The position numbers and the translations under genes are program-made. A stretch of 64,000 nucleotides of DNA from Bacillus sp. CGMCC 1.16541 (GTDB lineage: Bacteria; Bacillota; Bacilli; Bacillales; Bacillaceae_H): NCBI RefSeq assembly GCF_003184905.1, contig NZ_QFRU01000004.1:62001-126000 (forward strand), written 5' to 3'. How positions within the stretch are numbered: the stretch's first letter is position 1; the number at the start of each line of letters is the position of its first letter. A model generated the notes under the pieces. It made no database searches. It was not told where the DNA came from and saw only the letters and a list, made by a program, of their open reading frames with translations. Shown here piece by piece: positions 53,917-63,690 of the stretch.

Positions 53917-55387
53917 GAATCAACCCTCGCTTTCTTGCGAGTTCGTTCATATTGAGAATGTGATTCTTCGCTTTGACCATTTCATTTGTTTTGCCGTAAT
54001 GAAAAAATGTGACATCTCCCGTCGGATAGTCTGCACTGCGTCCGACGCGCCCTGCAATTTGAACGAGCGCACTTTCCGTAAAAATCTCATCTTCTGCCCC
54101 TAACACCGCTACATCAACGTTCGGTACGGTCACACCTCGTTCTAAAATCGTCGTCGTCACGAGCACGTCTACTTGACGATTGCGAAATTTTTGTACGTTC
54201 TCTTTTCGATTCGGGTCTTCTGCGTGCACGCCTTCACTCGTCACACCCATCACCTTTATAAGCTGAACAACAGCATCTAGTACATCAATGCGCGGAACAA
54301 ATACAAAACAGGCTTTGTTTTCGTGAATGCGTGTTTGAAGCCACCGTTCAAGCGCCGTGGGGAGACACTCCTTTTTCACTTTTTTACGCCAGTTCCCACA
54401 CCAAACAAACTCTGGCACAGGGATAGGATGACGATGATAACGAGCAGGGATTGTGACCGCTTTTCGCTTGTTTTCGTTCACTTCTTTTTGCCATGCTTCA
54501 TTTGGTGTTGCAGTTAAGTAAATGACAGTTGCTTTCGTTTTTTGTGCATGTTGAACGGCATATTGAAGGGTGTGATCCATTGAATACGGAAACGCATCGA
54601 CTTCATCGACAATGACAACATCAAATGCTTCGTAAAAGCGAAATAGTTGATGCGTAGTGGCTATGACAAGCGGGGCGTACACGTGACGATTAGGACTACC
54701 GCCGTATAACGCAATTGCATTCGCATGGGGAAAAGCTTGCTGAATACGCGGGGCTAACTCTAACACGACATCGGTTCGAGGCGTCGCAATGCATACTCGC
54801 TTTCCTTTTTGAAGTGCTGATTCAATACCTTGAAACAACAATTCCGTTTTGCCTGCACCACATACCGCCCACACGAGCAAGCTCTCAGCTTTCTCAATCG
54901 CTACCACAACAGCATCAGAAGCGACTTGTTGAGCAGGTGACAATTCCCCTTTCCAATGAAGCTCATGAACATCTTCATTATGTGGAACGAACGGCCCACA
55001 CCAACTAATAAGCGGTGTGCATTCGCTTACTCGTCCCATCATGATACACGCCCGGCAATATTGGCAGTGCTGTCCACAACGCGCACAATCAAATGAAGAA
55101 AACCGCTGAACATCTTCGTTACCACAACGCTGACATGTTAAAAAAGGATGCTGAACAATTCCTTTACGGTACGTGATATACCCTTGTTTATAATGTTCAT
55201 GAATCATGTCAACAGGAAAAGAAATTTCATCGAAGAGAAGTTGCTTTCCACTTAAAAGCTGTTGAAGGTCCAACGAGTAAGAAAAGGTGGGATTTAAAGG
55301 GGGTGTTTTCCATGTGTCACAGTGTGAAAAAGGGTAGCCTTTGTCACGATTTAACACAAGCAAATCATTTGAAACGAAGAATTTCAT
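53909..55387 (-). CDS. comFA: Competence helicase ComFA
   Basis: ComFA is the cytoplasmic DEAD-type ATPase thought to pull single-stranded DNA through the competence channel. I start at the ATG at 55385-55387 (AAAGGAATG upstream; 492 residues). A four-cysteine zinc site (CQRCGNEDV, CARCGQHCQYC) lies near residue 100; motifs follow in order: Walker A VCGAGKTEL near 183, VDEVDAF (DExx box), ATPNEAW-type motif III, and QIAGRVGRS (motif VI). comFA and comFC overlap; a terminator separates comFA from degV. Confidence 0.95.
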   Translation of the reverse strand: MKFFVSNDLLVLNRDKGYPFSHCDTWKTPPLNPTFSYSLDLQQLLSGKQLLFDEISFPVDMIHEHYKQGYITYRKGIVQHPFLTCQRCGNEDVQRFSSFDCARCGQHCQYCRACIMMGRVSECTPLISWCGPFVPHNEDVHELHWKGELSPAQQVASDAVVVAIEKAESLLVWAVCGAGKTELLFQGIESALQKGKRVCIATPRTDVVLELAPRIQQAFPHANAIALYGGSPNRHVYAPLVIATTHQLFRFYEAFDVVIVDEVDAFPYSMDHTLQYAVQHAQKTKATVIYLTATPNEAWQKEVNENKRKAVTIPARYHRHPIPVPEFVWCGNWRKKVKKECLPTALERWLQTRIHENKACFVFVPRIDVLDAVVQLIKVMGVTSEGVHAEDPNRKENVQKFRNRQVDVLVTTTILERGVTVPNVDVAVLGAEDEIFTESALVQIAGRVGRSADYPTGDVTFFHYGKTNEMVKAKNHILNMNELARKRGLIHD

Positions 55388-55414
55388 TGCATCATTCCTT
55401 TCATGTAAAAGCAT

Positions 55415-55446
55415 ACAAAAAAGAGTTCGTCATCGTAAACGAACTC
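55415..55446 (-). terminator. Terminator of degV
   Basis: GAGTTCGT / ACGAACTC stem (55423-55430, 55439-55446) followed on the minus strand by TTTTTTG. Confidence 0.87.
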
Positions 55447-55458
55447 TCCTGCTATGAT

Positions 55459-56304
55459 TTATAGTTTGTACCAACCAATGCCCATTGACCCTTCACCTAA
55501 ATGCGTACCGATAACTGGACCAAAATGTGAAATGCCCCATTCAATTTGTGGGTATTCTTTTTCAAGCTCTGCTTTTAGCTCTGCTGCTTCTTCATGACGA
55601 TTCGCATGAATCACGACTGCTTTCATTGGCTCGTTATGAGCTGCGTCTTGATCAAGGAGTTCAACAATGCGCTTAATCGCTTTTTTGCGTGTGCGAATTT
55701 TTTCAAACGGAACGATTTTCGTATCTACAAAGTGAAGCAATGGTTTCACTTGAAGAAGACTTCCAACGAACGCTTGCGTTGCACTTAATCGTCCACCGCG
55801 CTGTAAGTGAGACAAGTCATCAACCATGAAGTATGCACGAATCGATTGTTTCATTTCATCTAAACGAGCTAAAATATTATCCGGTCCTTTTCCTTCGTTT
55901 GCCATTTGCGCTCCTTCAATGACGTAAAATCCTTGAATCATGCAACTGATTTCTGAATCATATACGCGCACATCGATGTCATCGACCATGCTACCTGCTG
56001 TAATGGCACCTTGATACGTGCCGCTAATTCCGCTTGATAACGTCACGACAACCGCTGCATCGTACCCTTCGCTTTTTAGCTGTTCAAATAATTCAACAAA
56101 TTGCCCAATAGGTGGTTGTGATGTCGTCGGAAGTGTTTCTGCTTGACGTACTTGTTCATAAAATTGTTCTGCTGTAATGTCCACTTCTTCTCGGTACGTT
56201 TCTTGACCGAAAATCACACTAAGTGGAACCATATGTATGTTGAGCTTATTGAGTACTGAGTGGTCAATATAAGCCGTACTATCCGTGATAATTGCCGTTT
56301 TCAT
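55459..56304 (-). CDS. degV: DegV family fatty-acid-binding protein
   Basis: DegV proteins (FakB type) bind a fatty acid and present it to the kinase FakA. The 281 residues from the ATG at 56302-56304 start MKTAIITDSTAYI (the conserved DST) and contain TTSQPPIGQF, TLSSGISGTYQ and, at the end, GPVIGTHLGEGSMGIGW, all typical. AAAGGATGG lies upstream. Same place as B. subtilis yviA, between comFA and the degSU side. Confidence 0.95.
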   Translation of the reverse strand: MKTAIITDSTAYIDHSVLNKLNIHMVPLSVIFGQETYREEVDITAEQFYEQVRQAETLPTTSQPPIGQFVELFEQLKSEGYDAAVVVTLSSGISGTYQGAITAGSMVDDIDVRVYDSEISCMIQGFYVIEGAQMANEGKGPDNILARLDEMKQSIRAYFMVDDLSHLQRGGRLSATQAFVGSLLQVKPLLHFVDTKIVPFEKIRTRKKAIKRIVELLDQDAAHNEPMKAVVIHANRHEEAAELKAELEKEYPQIEWGISHFGPVIGTHLGEGSMGIGWYKL

Positions 56305-56516
56305 AAAGGAACCATCCTTTTGTTTTTTTGAAAATTTTTTGTACATGTAAATAAAGTAGCGTTGTGTTTGTACAACTGACCTATTTGCACCTTTCTAAAC
56401 CTCTTTAAACGAGTGGTGACATAGGTTCATATCAATTTCTTTATTGTACACCATTTTCAATTTGTTTGCATTATCGAATCCCTTGAGCGAGATGCAAGTC
56501 AACCAAAGCATATTAA

Positions 56517-56954
56517 CTAGACATACATGTTCACAAGCAACCCTTGAATTTCCCCGATGGTTTGCAGTAAGTCTAATTGACCTCGCTCTTTATGAAGCAC
56601 CGCTTCGGTTAGTTCATGCAGACGATGATCCACTTCTCGTACGGTATGGTACGTCGTATAAGAGCCACGGTTGTTAAAGCCACGCTGTTGATCAAGATCT
56701 AACCCGTTTTTCACGACATCGTCCATAAACTGTTTAACCAGTTTTTTATAGTGGCGAAGTCCATCAATGGAACGATGCTTCGCTAACACTTCTCCTTGAC
56801 GTTCAATTTGTTCCATCAGCTTGTGTAATCGTTCGTACGTGATATCTTGTTTCTTTTGCCTCATCACTTCCGTAAACGTTGTTGAAGCCGTTACACCCTT
56901 GTCTGATGCTTTCATCTTTTGAAGAGATGCTTGTTGCAATCGCTGGATTTCCAA
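56517..56954 (-). CDS. YaaR-family (DUF327) protein
   Basis: A 145-residue helical protein matching the YaaR/DUF327 pattern (TTFTEVMRQKKQDITYERLH, KLMEQIERQGEVLAKHRSID, YKKLVKQFMDDVVKNG, LDLLQTIGEIQGLLVNMYV). Function unknown. It follows the FlhB-like gene by 15 bases and ends the three-gene run 59227-56517. Confidence 0.88.
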   Translation of the reverse strand: MEIQRLQQASLQKMKASDKGVTASTTFTEVMRQKKQDITYERLHKLMEQIERQGEVLAKHRSIDGLRHYKKLVKQFMDDVVKNGLDLDQQRGFNNRGSYTTYHTVREVDHRLHELTEAVLHKERGQLDLLQTIGEIQGLLVNMYV

Positions 56955-56969
56955 ATCTTTTTGACCTCC

Positions 56970-57263
56970 TTACTGCTTTTCAATTTCTTGAATAAACATT
57001 AACACTTCCGCAATGACAGCGTATAGCTGAGGTGGAACGTTTTCCCCTAAATCGAGATCCATCAAGTTATGCAATAACACCATATTCTCTTCGATTGGAA
57101 TCTCTTGTTGCCGAGCTTGTTCCATTAATTGTTGAGCCGCTAATCCTGTTGCTTGTGCGATTACTTGTGGTTGTTGATCAGCATGTTCTTCATAACGAAT
57201 CATCATCGCTTTCTTTGCCGAGTGTTTCTTACGATTAAGTTGGTTAACATGTTCATAAATCAT
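56970..57263 (-). CDS. FlhB C-terminal-domain-like protein (YlqH/FlhX type)
   Basis: A 97-residue protein equivalent to the cytoplasmic domain of FlhB: KKAMMIRYEEHADQQPQVIA, MEQARQQEIPIEENMVLLHN and DLGENVPPQLYAVIAEVLMF fit the part after the NPTH cleavage site; the NPTH site itself and the membrane part are absent. Such free FlhB-C proteins can stand in for or modulate FlhB in the export switch. It overlaps the FliK-like gene by four bases. Confidence 0.88.
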   Translation of the reverse strand: MIYEHVNQLNRKKHSAKKAMMIRYEEHADQQPQVIAQATGLAAQQLMEQARQQEIPIEENMVLLHNLMDLDLGENVPPQLYAVIAEVLMFIQEIEKQ

Positions 57264-59227
57264 ACTGAAAAATCAAACCCTTCCTTCGTAGCCTCAGCAG
57301 ATGACGCGACGACCTCTGTTTGTTGTGGTTCAGGTGATGAAGATGGAGTGAGCGATTGGTAATTCACTCCTTCAATCCGAAAACCAACAGCCTGCACTTT
57401 CTCCTTTAACCATTCTACAAGAGGTGCTGCTTTTTCGACAAACTGTTTATCATTGTTTTTAAACGTTAACATCAGCTTCCGCTCGACCGCTGTTAATAAC
57501 AGCCCCATCGGCCCAAGCTTATTTGTTTCAAACAAAAAATACAAACGACAATTTTCCCAATCAATCGTTTCCTTCTGTTTCTGCGATTGAATGTACACGT
57601 TCACACTTTTAATTTGATTTTCTAACATGTAGGGCAGTTGAAAGAATAAACTTTGCAAGCTTGTTCCGTGTTCTGGCTTACTTAACAATTGTTGACCCGT
57701 TAAGTTGTTGAGCGCTTGTTCCACTCCAATCGGTACTTTTCCGTTTGGCGATGTTTGAATGCTTTGTAACAGTGCTTCTTTTACATTTTGAACAGCAGTC
57801 GGTTGGTTGTTTTTTTGAAAAAACAAAGAACGAACAACTTCACGTTCATGACCAACCCCTAGCTTTTTTAACACTTCTAACACTTGTCGCCCTGACGGTT
57901 GTTCTCCTGCTTCTATTAACACTTTCTGCATTTGCGATATAACAGCGGAAGGCATCTTCGTATCATGACTTTTTGGCCCAGCCATCGCCCCTTGCATATT
58001 TGCACTTTGAAAAGAAGTAACCTTCTGTCCAACTAGAAGTTCATTGTTTACAACGTGGACCATTTTCGTGACCGATGGCTTGTAGTCGATTTCCTCTAAA
58101 AGAGCTTTTACTTGTTTGATTACTTCTGCCCCTTCTTTTACTTGTCCATTGGCAAGATGCTTTTTCGCTTGCTGCAAATTTGTGCTCACTTCTAACAGTT
58201 GCTTTTCTGTCTTCATATCTGCATACAGCATGACATCACTTTTTAACAACAAATCATCAACTTTTTTAATCGCTGCTTCTAACCATTTATGTGCTTGCTC
58301 TGCTATTGGCTTTTGCGGCACGACATAGTCAGCAAGTGCTTGCACATTTTTAAAGAGAACACGCTTTGCATCGGTAAATTCATTCGTTAATGCTGCAAGC
58401 TTCTCTGTAACGACGTTGACAATGACTTGCTTTGATTCATTCAATAAACCAGAAACCGGCTGTTGAAAAGGAGGCGAAGGTGGTTGAATGTCTCCTTTAT
58501 ATCGGATACCCTCTGCGTGTCCTTTCTCAAGGTTTGTGTCATCATTTAGTAAAAGATCAGCTTGTTCCATTGCTTTTTCATTTCCTTGACTTTGTTCTAG
58601 TTGTTGAAGAACCTCTGTCACTATGTCGGTTAAGACAGAGCGATTGTTTTCTTCACTTACTTCCACCTCATTTAATAGCTCTGTAAACGTACGGCCGTGA
58701 AGTGCTTCGTGAATAGGCTTTAGTAGTTCTGGCATAAGAGGAAGTTTTTTTGCTATAAGTGCTTCAATCGTTTGTAGCTTTTGCTCAATCGTTCCTTTCG
58801 TTTCCGTAACAAATGAAACGAGCTTTTGAACATCTTCTTTTCGTAAAGATACTCCTTTTGTTTCTAAAGTGCGAACAAGTTCCTTTACTTCGTCGCGAAC
58901 TTGCTGATCAGGAATGTTCGTCAAAAGTTGATCAACAGACTGACTGCTTGACATTGAAGGAGATTGAAATGCTTCTTTTATGACTTTTCCTTCGATGACT
59001 GACTGAGATACATTCGTAATCTCCATTGTCATTTTTTGATTTGCTTCAATCGGCTGATCAACTTTTACGCGCATCATCTTTCCATTTACGTTCATGATGC
59101 CTTCAAATTTACTAAACACATGTTGAATTGTCCCTGTTACTTGCATTCCTTGTTTTGCTGTAACCATTGCTTGCGAGGCGGTATTTGCATACGCACCTAA
59201 CTGATTATAAATCTGCAAAAAATCCAA
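57260..59227 (-). CDS. FliK-like protein (YlqG type) with Flg_hook domain
   Basis: A 655-residue protein: residues 1-80 form a beta-rich N-terminal part (VTGTIQHVFSKFEGIMNVNG), 80-480 a long Gln/Lys-rich helical region, and about 530-640 a domain like the hook-length control C-terminus (LYFLFETNKLGPMGLLLTAV, VEWLKEKVQAVGFRIEGVNY). With the FlhB-C protein directly after it, the pair mirrors the FliK-FlhB export switch, as in the ylqG-ylqH pair of B. subtilis, which however lies elsewhere on that chromosome. Actual role not known. Confidence 0.8.
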   Translation of the reverse strand: MDFLQIYNQLGAYANTASQAMVTAKQGMQVTGTIQHVFSKFEGIMNVNGKMMRVKVDQPIEANQKMTMEITNVSQSVIEGKVIKEAFQSPSMSSSQSVDQLLTNIPDQQVRDEVKELVRTLETKGVSLRKEDVQKLVSFVTETKGTIEQKLQTIEALIAKKLPLMPELLKPIHEALHGRTFTELLNEVEVSEENNRSVLTDIVTEVLQQLEQSQGNEKAMEQADLLLNDDTNLEKGHAEGIRYKGDIQPPSPPFQQPVSGLLNESKQVIVNVVTEKLAALTNEFTDAKRVLFKNVQALADYVVPQKPIAEQAHKWLEAAIKKVDDLLLKSDVMLYADMKTEKQLLEVSTNLQQAKKHLANGQVKEGAEVIKQVKALLEEIDYKPSVTKMVHVVNNELLVGQKVTSFQSANMQGAMAGPKSHDTKMPSAVISQMQKVLIEAGEQPSGRQVLEVLKKLGVGHEREVVRSLFFQKNNQPTAVQNVKEALLQSIQTSPNGKVPIGVEQALNNLTGQQLLSKPEHGTSLQSLFFQLPYMLENQIKSVNVYIQSQKQKETIDWENCRLYFLFETNKLGPMGLLLTAVERKLMLTFKNNDKQFVEKAAPLVEWLKEKVQAVGFRIEGVNYQSLTPSSSPEPQQTEVVASSAEATKEGFDFSV

Positions 59228-59285
59228 CCTCCATTTTTATTCACCGTTTCTTCTTTCTTTATCGGTTAGATGATACACATCGTTA

Positions 59286-59325
59286 AGGGGTTCCCCTTAG
59301 GCTTATCTACCTAAAAGGAACCCCT
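59286..59325 (-). terminator. Hairpin after the carboxypeptidase gene
   Basis: AGGGGTTCCCCTTAGG-type stem (59286-59301) pairing with 59310-59325 with a short internal mismatch; downstream of the gene ending at 59344 but without a U-run, so terminator status is moderate. Confidence 0.6.
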
Positions 59326-59343
59326 CTACACAACCTTTCCTAT

Positions 59344-61182
59344 TTACTTCATTTCACTTGCCACCATCAACCCAATGGTAACGTTTTGCTTCCAAATTCG
59401 GTCAAAGTTTTTAAGCGGTACAGGTTGTCTTCCTGCGTAAGGAGATAGTTCAGGTGTAAATGCAGGCATTTTTTGCGTGCTAATAAACCAATCACTATAC
59501 CCTCCACCCGTTCCACTCGCTGATTTTGGAACCATTGAATACCCTGTTGTGTTCGAAATTTTGCGAGCTAACTTTTCATCACGCTGTAATTGACTGCCTT
59601 GTTGTTTGAAGTACCAGTACAGAATTTCTCCTGACGAATGATACGAAATTGCTGCACGGAAGTTGTGCTTTAACGTAAAATCATACAACGCTTTTGCTTC
59701 TGGTTCGCTAAGTGCTTTTGTGCCTTTGTAGTTTTCAGGCCCTGGATAACGCGCATTGCAACAAAGATTGTTCCAATTTGCAGGGTACTGTTTATTTAAA
59801 TCCACACCACGAACATTTGCTTTCCATGAAGCAAAGTTCGTGCTACCACCGTTCATTTTTAACACGTCTTGTGGTCGCTTCGCACTTTTATGACCAAGCT
59901 GAACAAGCGACACCCCGTCAGGATTCACCATCGGAACAAACCAAATGGCTGTATCATCTAACACCGTTCGTGTATGGTAAGCACCAATTTTTGTACCACG
60001 CGCATACGAATATGCATATTGATCAATTTTCTCCATCACTAAATTAGTGGAAATGTATTCGCGTGCATGATGAGAACCATTAATAAAGATTTCTTTTTTG
60101 CCTTTTCCAAGCTTCACCGCATACAAATGACGCCCATCAACCGACTGACCAATTGTATGTACTTCAAGAAAGTCACCATACATCTTTTCAAGAATCGTTA
60201 AATCTCGTTGCATTTGTGTGTATGTATAAACAGTTTTCGGATTCACAACGTCAGTAGGTAAAAATGTAACACTCCCTATATAGATGTATCCTTTCCTATT
60301 ACCCACAATGGTTTCGATCCAATTGCCACTCATATTGGTTACGTTAAGACTAATGCCTTTTTTAACAGTCGCAAATGGAACAAGCTTTCCTGTGCTATTA
60401 TCGTAGATGGTCGCATCTTCTTTTGCTTGTAAGCTATATTTACCCGCGACGTTTCCTTGCCATGTAACAGCCTTTCCAGCCGATGGTTCAGTTGCTTGTT
60501 TTAACACAAAAGCAGTGCGGCCACCGAAATCAATTTGATGCCAGTTTCCGATATCTTTAACACGTTCATAGTCCATTCCTTTTACAACACGCCCCACTTC
60601 AATGAGCGTTCCGTTGCGATTCTCATAAATCGGGACATTATCACGTACCACTTTAAAATAACGGTCTGCTGGTGAGAAAATCTTTTTCGTGGTTGAAGAA
60701 TGGATATAGCCGATTCTTCCTGCAACATGAACTTCTAGCCAATTACCAAGATCGTTGATCACAGGATACGAAACACCTTTTTTCATAACACCAAAAGGAA
60801 TTAATGCACCTGTCGCATTATCATAGATGGTTGTATCCTCCGTTACCTCAATGGCTCCGACTTCCTTTTTATTGCCACTCTTTTTGATGATACTTTTTCC
60901 ATCTGAGGACGTTGTCGCTGCTTTTAAAATATACGCGCGACGATCTCCGTACTGAATTTCTAGCCAGTTGCCAGACTCAGCTATGACTCCATACTCCATT
61001 CCTTTTAACAGGTGACCCATTTCGACTAATTGACCGTTTTGATTTTCATAAATCGACAACCGCTCTGCTGTCACCGTCACATACTTCTCGCTCGCTTGAA
61101 CATCATCCGCTGTCAACAGTATGCTAAACACGACGAACAACACCAACCAAACACTTCTACATCTACTACAATGAATACCCAC
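59344..61182 (-). CDS. Secreted M14 zinc carboxypeptidase with four SH3-like repeats
   Basis: A 612-residue exported protein: signal peptide (1-31), four SH3-like wall-binding repeats (about 34-90, 110-165, 176-232, 247-302) and an M14 peptidase domain (about 310-612). Catalytic features: GSHHAREYIS (zinc His and Glu, about 371), GVDLNKQYPANW (Asn present, usual Arg replaced by Lys, about 450), ISYHSSGE (third zinc His, about 502) and FTPELSP (catalytic Glu, about 586). The family member with this layout is gamma-D-glutamyl-L-diamino-acid endopeptidase, acting on peptidoglycan stem peptides; substrate here is inferred. Repeats alternate: 1 resembles 3 and 2 resembles 4. Confidence 0.92.
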   Translation of the reverse strand: MGIHCSRCRSVWLVLFVVFSILLTADDVQASEKYVTVTAERLSIYENQNGQLVEMGHLLKGMEYGVIAESGNWLEIQYGDRRAYILKAATTSSDGKSIIKKSGNKKEVGAIEVTEDTTIYDNATGALIPFGVMKKGVSYPVINDLGNWLEVHVAGRIGYIHSSTTKKIFSPADRYFKVVRDNVPIYENRNGTLIEVGRVVKGMDYERVKDIGNWHQIDFGGRTAFVLKQATEPSAGKAVTWQGNVAGKYSLQAKEDATIYDNSTGKLVPFATVKKGISLNVTNMSGNWIETIVGNRKGYIYIGSVTFLPTDVVNPKTVYTYTQMQRDLTILEKMYGDFLEVHTIGQSVDGRHLYAVKLGKGKKEIFINGSHHAREYISTNLVMEKIDQYAYSYARGTKIGAYHTRTVLDDTAIWFVPMVNPDGVSLVQLGHKSAKRPQDVLKMNGGSTNFASWKANVRGVDLNKQYPANWNNLCCNARYPGPENYKGTKALSEPEAKALYDFTLKHNFRAAISYHSSGEILYWYFKQQGSQLQRDEKLARKISNTTGYSMVPKSASGTGGGYSDWFISTQKMPAFTPELSPYAGRQPVPLKNFDRIWKQNVTIGLMVASEMK

Positions 61183-61364
61183 AAAAACACCCCATTCACT
61201 AAACTATAAATCTACAAGTTTATTATATAGACTAAAGAACTAGTAAAAAAGGTTTATTTTATCTGAATGAATCTTTATTTTTTCGTAGAATAGAAGAACG
61301 GACAGATGAAGAGAGTAAGAAATAAATGTCTTTCACTCTTTCGGTAAGTAGCTCGCATACACAA

Positions 61365-61398
61365 AGAACCCCTTGACTGTTTTTAGTCAAGGGGTTCT
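61365..61398 (-). terminator. Terminator of degSU
   Basis: Perfect 14-base inverted repeat AGAACCCCTTGACT / AGTCAAGGGGTTCT (61365-61378, 61385-61398), TTTG after it on the minus strand, 8 bases after the degU stop. Confidence 0.88.
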
Positions 61399-61405
61399 GC
61401 TTGTC

Positions 61406-62089
61406 TTAGCGAACTTCTACCCAACCGTTTTTAATTGCCACAACAACGGCTTGTGTACGGTCGTTTACGTTCATTTTTTGTAAAATGTTACTTACATGGT
61501 TTTTAACTGTTTTTTCACTAATATACAATGCTTCACCAATGCCACGGTTACTCTTTCCGTCAGCTAATAATTGAAGAACTTCACACTCACGACGCGTTAA
61601 TAAGTGAAGTGGGCGACGAATTTCAATTGGCTCGTTCGGATAAGATGACGATTGACCTTGAGATGCTAGACGACGGTATTCTTTCACTAAGCTGTGCGTC
61701 ACTTTCGGATGTAAATACGATCCGCCTTCTGCTACAACCTTAACGGCTTCGATTAGCGCATCTGCGTCCATCTCTTTTAATAAGTAGCCACGTGCACCTG
61801 TTTGAAGCGCATGTGTTACATACGTCTCATCATCATGGATCGATAAAATAATGACTTTTGTATCTGGGTTTGCGTCAACTAGTTGCTTAGTTGCTTCAAC
61901 ACCATTTACTGATGGCATATTAATATCCATAATGACAACATCTGGTGTGTGCTGCTCAACAAGAGCTAACGCTTCACTTCCGTCATCACCTTCTGCTACA
62001 ACTTCAAAGTCTTTTTCAAAATCAAGAATTCGTTTAACACCTTCACGGAACAATTGGTGGTCATCAATAATAACAATTTTTGTTTTCAT
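61406..62089 (-). CDS. degU: Response regulator DegU
   Basis: DegU, phosphorylated by DegS, controls exoenzymes, biofilm and motility, and unphosphorylated it helps competence. The 227 residues have a receiver domain (1-120; phospho-Asp in [13 protein letters not shown] near 56, Lys in LLKEMDAD near 108) and a LuxR-type helix-turn-helix (165-222; [39 protein letters not shown]). It follows degS after 81 bases. Confidence 0.97.
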   Translation of the reverse strand: MKTKIVIIDDHQLFREGVKRILDFEKDFEVVAEGDDGSEALALVEQHTPDVVIMDINMPSVNGVEATKQLVDANPDTKVIILSIHDDETYVTHALQTGARGYLLKEMDADALIEAVKVVAEGGSYLHPKVTHSLVKEYRRLASQGQSSSYPNEPIEIRRPLHLLTRRECEVLQLLADGKSNRGIGEALYISEKTVKNHVSNILQKMNVNDRTQAVVVAIKNGWVEVR

Positions 62090-62170
62090 TTGTTATGCCT
62101 CCCCAAATCAAACAACAAAGTGGTTAATCTATATTGACCCCTTTTACTTTACATTCTTTTCTCTCTCTCT

Positions 62171-63334
62171 CTATTTCGTATCTGGAACATGTATAATAGG
62201 TACATGTATTATGACAAGTGTACCTTGCCCAATCTTTGAATGGATTGATAGTGTTCCATCTAGTAAGTCTACTCGTTCTTTCATTCCCATAAGTCCAAAC
62301 GAGTTTTCTTTTTTCTCTTCAGGATGAAAGCCTTGGCCATTATCCTTTATTATCAGAATAGCATGCTTTTCGTTAAATTCAATCTTTACTTGAATTTCCG
62401 TTGACTTCGCATGTTTTAGTGCATTTGTCACCGCTTCTTGTACGAGACGGAATAATGCTACTTCTAATTTTGACGGAATTCTCTTTTCCTGTCCAATGGA
62501 AATAAACGTAATTCGTGGATTTCCGTCATTGTATTCTTCAATCGTGGCTAAATATTTTCGGAGTGTTGGTGTTAATCCTAAGTCATCTAATGCCATCGGT
62601 CTTAAATCATAGATAATGCGACGAACTTCGTATAGAGCCGAACGAACCATTTTACGTAAGTCTCTAATTTCTTGCATGGCTTCTTCAGGGCTGCGCTCTC
62701 GGTAAATTCGCTCAACAAGTTCCGAACGCATCATCACATTAGCAAGCATTTGTGCTGGTCCATCGTGAATCTCACGTGATAATTTCTTCCGCTCTTCTTC
62801 TTGAGCTTCAATAATCCGGAACCCAAAATACTCTTTTTGAATCGCATCTTCGACAATTTCCCCTACTTGCTTTAAATCACTATTTAAATAATTCAACACC
62901 ACTGAAATTTGACCAACAAGATGATCCGCACGTTGGATGGTTTCTTGGAGCGTACGTAAACGTCTCTCCAATTCATCTCGGCGGTTACGAAGTTGGAACT
63001 CTTGTTGTTGTGTCATCAAAAGTTTTGTTTGAAGCATGTGTGCTTTTTCGTATGCTTCTTTTACTTCTGGCTCAGAATAAATTTTAAAGTGGCGACTTAC
63101 TTCTGAAAGGCGTTTTCGCGCCACACGAGACTGCATCTCTAGCTTCTCAGCATCTTGAATGGTGTCAATGACTTTCACTTTTAGTATTTCTAATTCTTCG
63201 AGAATTTTATCATATTCTTGTCTCGCGTCTTCCGCTAATTGATAAATTTCTCCTTTACTCGTATCCACTGTTAAAATGATTTTTTCTAAAATTTCATCTA
63301 ACGCCTTGCTGCTTAGTTTATTTTTTGACATCAC
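62171..63334 (-). CDS. degS: Sensor histidine kinase DegS (cytoplasmic)
   Basis: DegS is a soluble sensor kinase. The 387 residues show a long N-terminal coiled coil (about 1-170, including the conserved sensing region), the HisKA_3 phosphorylation motif SREIHDGPAQMLANVMMRSE (about 187-206, His near 190) and a HATPase domain with ALKHAKS (N box), IIKDNGQGF and FGLMGMKERV (G boxes). No membrane span, as expected. degS-degU order is conserved. Confidence 0.97.
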   Translation of the reverse strand: MMSKNKLSSKALDEILEKIILTVDTSKGEIYQLAEDARQEYDKILEELEILKVKVIDTIQDAEKLEMQSRVARKRLSEVSRHFKIYSEPEVKEAYEKAHMLQTKLLMTQQQEFQLRNRRDELERRLRTLQETIQRADHLVGQISVVLNYLNSDLKQVGEIVEDAIQKEYFGFRIIEAQEEERKKLSREIHDGPAQMLANVMMRSELVERIYRERSPEEAMQEIRDLRKMVRSALYEVRRIIYDLRPMALDDLGLTPTLRKYLATIEEYNDGNPRITFISIGQEKRIPSKLEVALFRLVQEAVTNALKHAKSTEIQVKIEFNEKHAILIIKDNGQGFHPEEKKENSFGLMGMKERVDLLDGTLSIHSKIGQGTLVIIHVPIIHVPDTK

Positions 63335-63690
63335 TTCACCTCAAAGTAAGTCCGTAAATCTCATGTATTTCTCTACATCCATCTATATAGTTCGTATTTC
63401 CTCATTTCTTTTTGAGGATAGAACTCATTTCTTTTCATTATTCCATAAATAAACACTTATTAGCCAAGCTTAATCAATCTGCTAGCTAAATTCAACCCGT
63501 CCATTTGCCCTATTTTCATGATGATGGAAACATTTTCTTTCGATAAGGAATATTAATTGCTGGCTAGAAGCTGAAACTTTATAATAAATGAAGAGATTTA
63601 TCAAAACCCGACAACATTCTTCATATCTCCATGCCATACCCTTATTTTTAGTGAGATAAACTTATTTTTTAAATTAGGAGGTTTATTTAA
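63335..63690. other. Divergent promoter region of degSU and yvyE
   Basis: 356 A+T-rich bases between degS (minus) and yvyE (plus). A good yvyE promoter is visible at 63557-63585; the degS promoter must lie at the left side but I could not fix it. No gene visible. Confidence 0.5.
63557..63585 (+). promoter_or_regulatory. Sigma-A promoter of yvyE
   Basis: TTGCTG (63557-63562), 17 bases, TATAAT (63580-63585). The yvyE ATG lies 105 bases downstream with TAGGAGG ahead of it. Confidence 0.8.
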
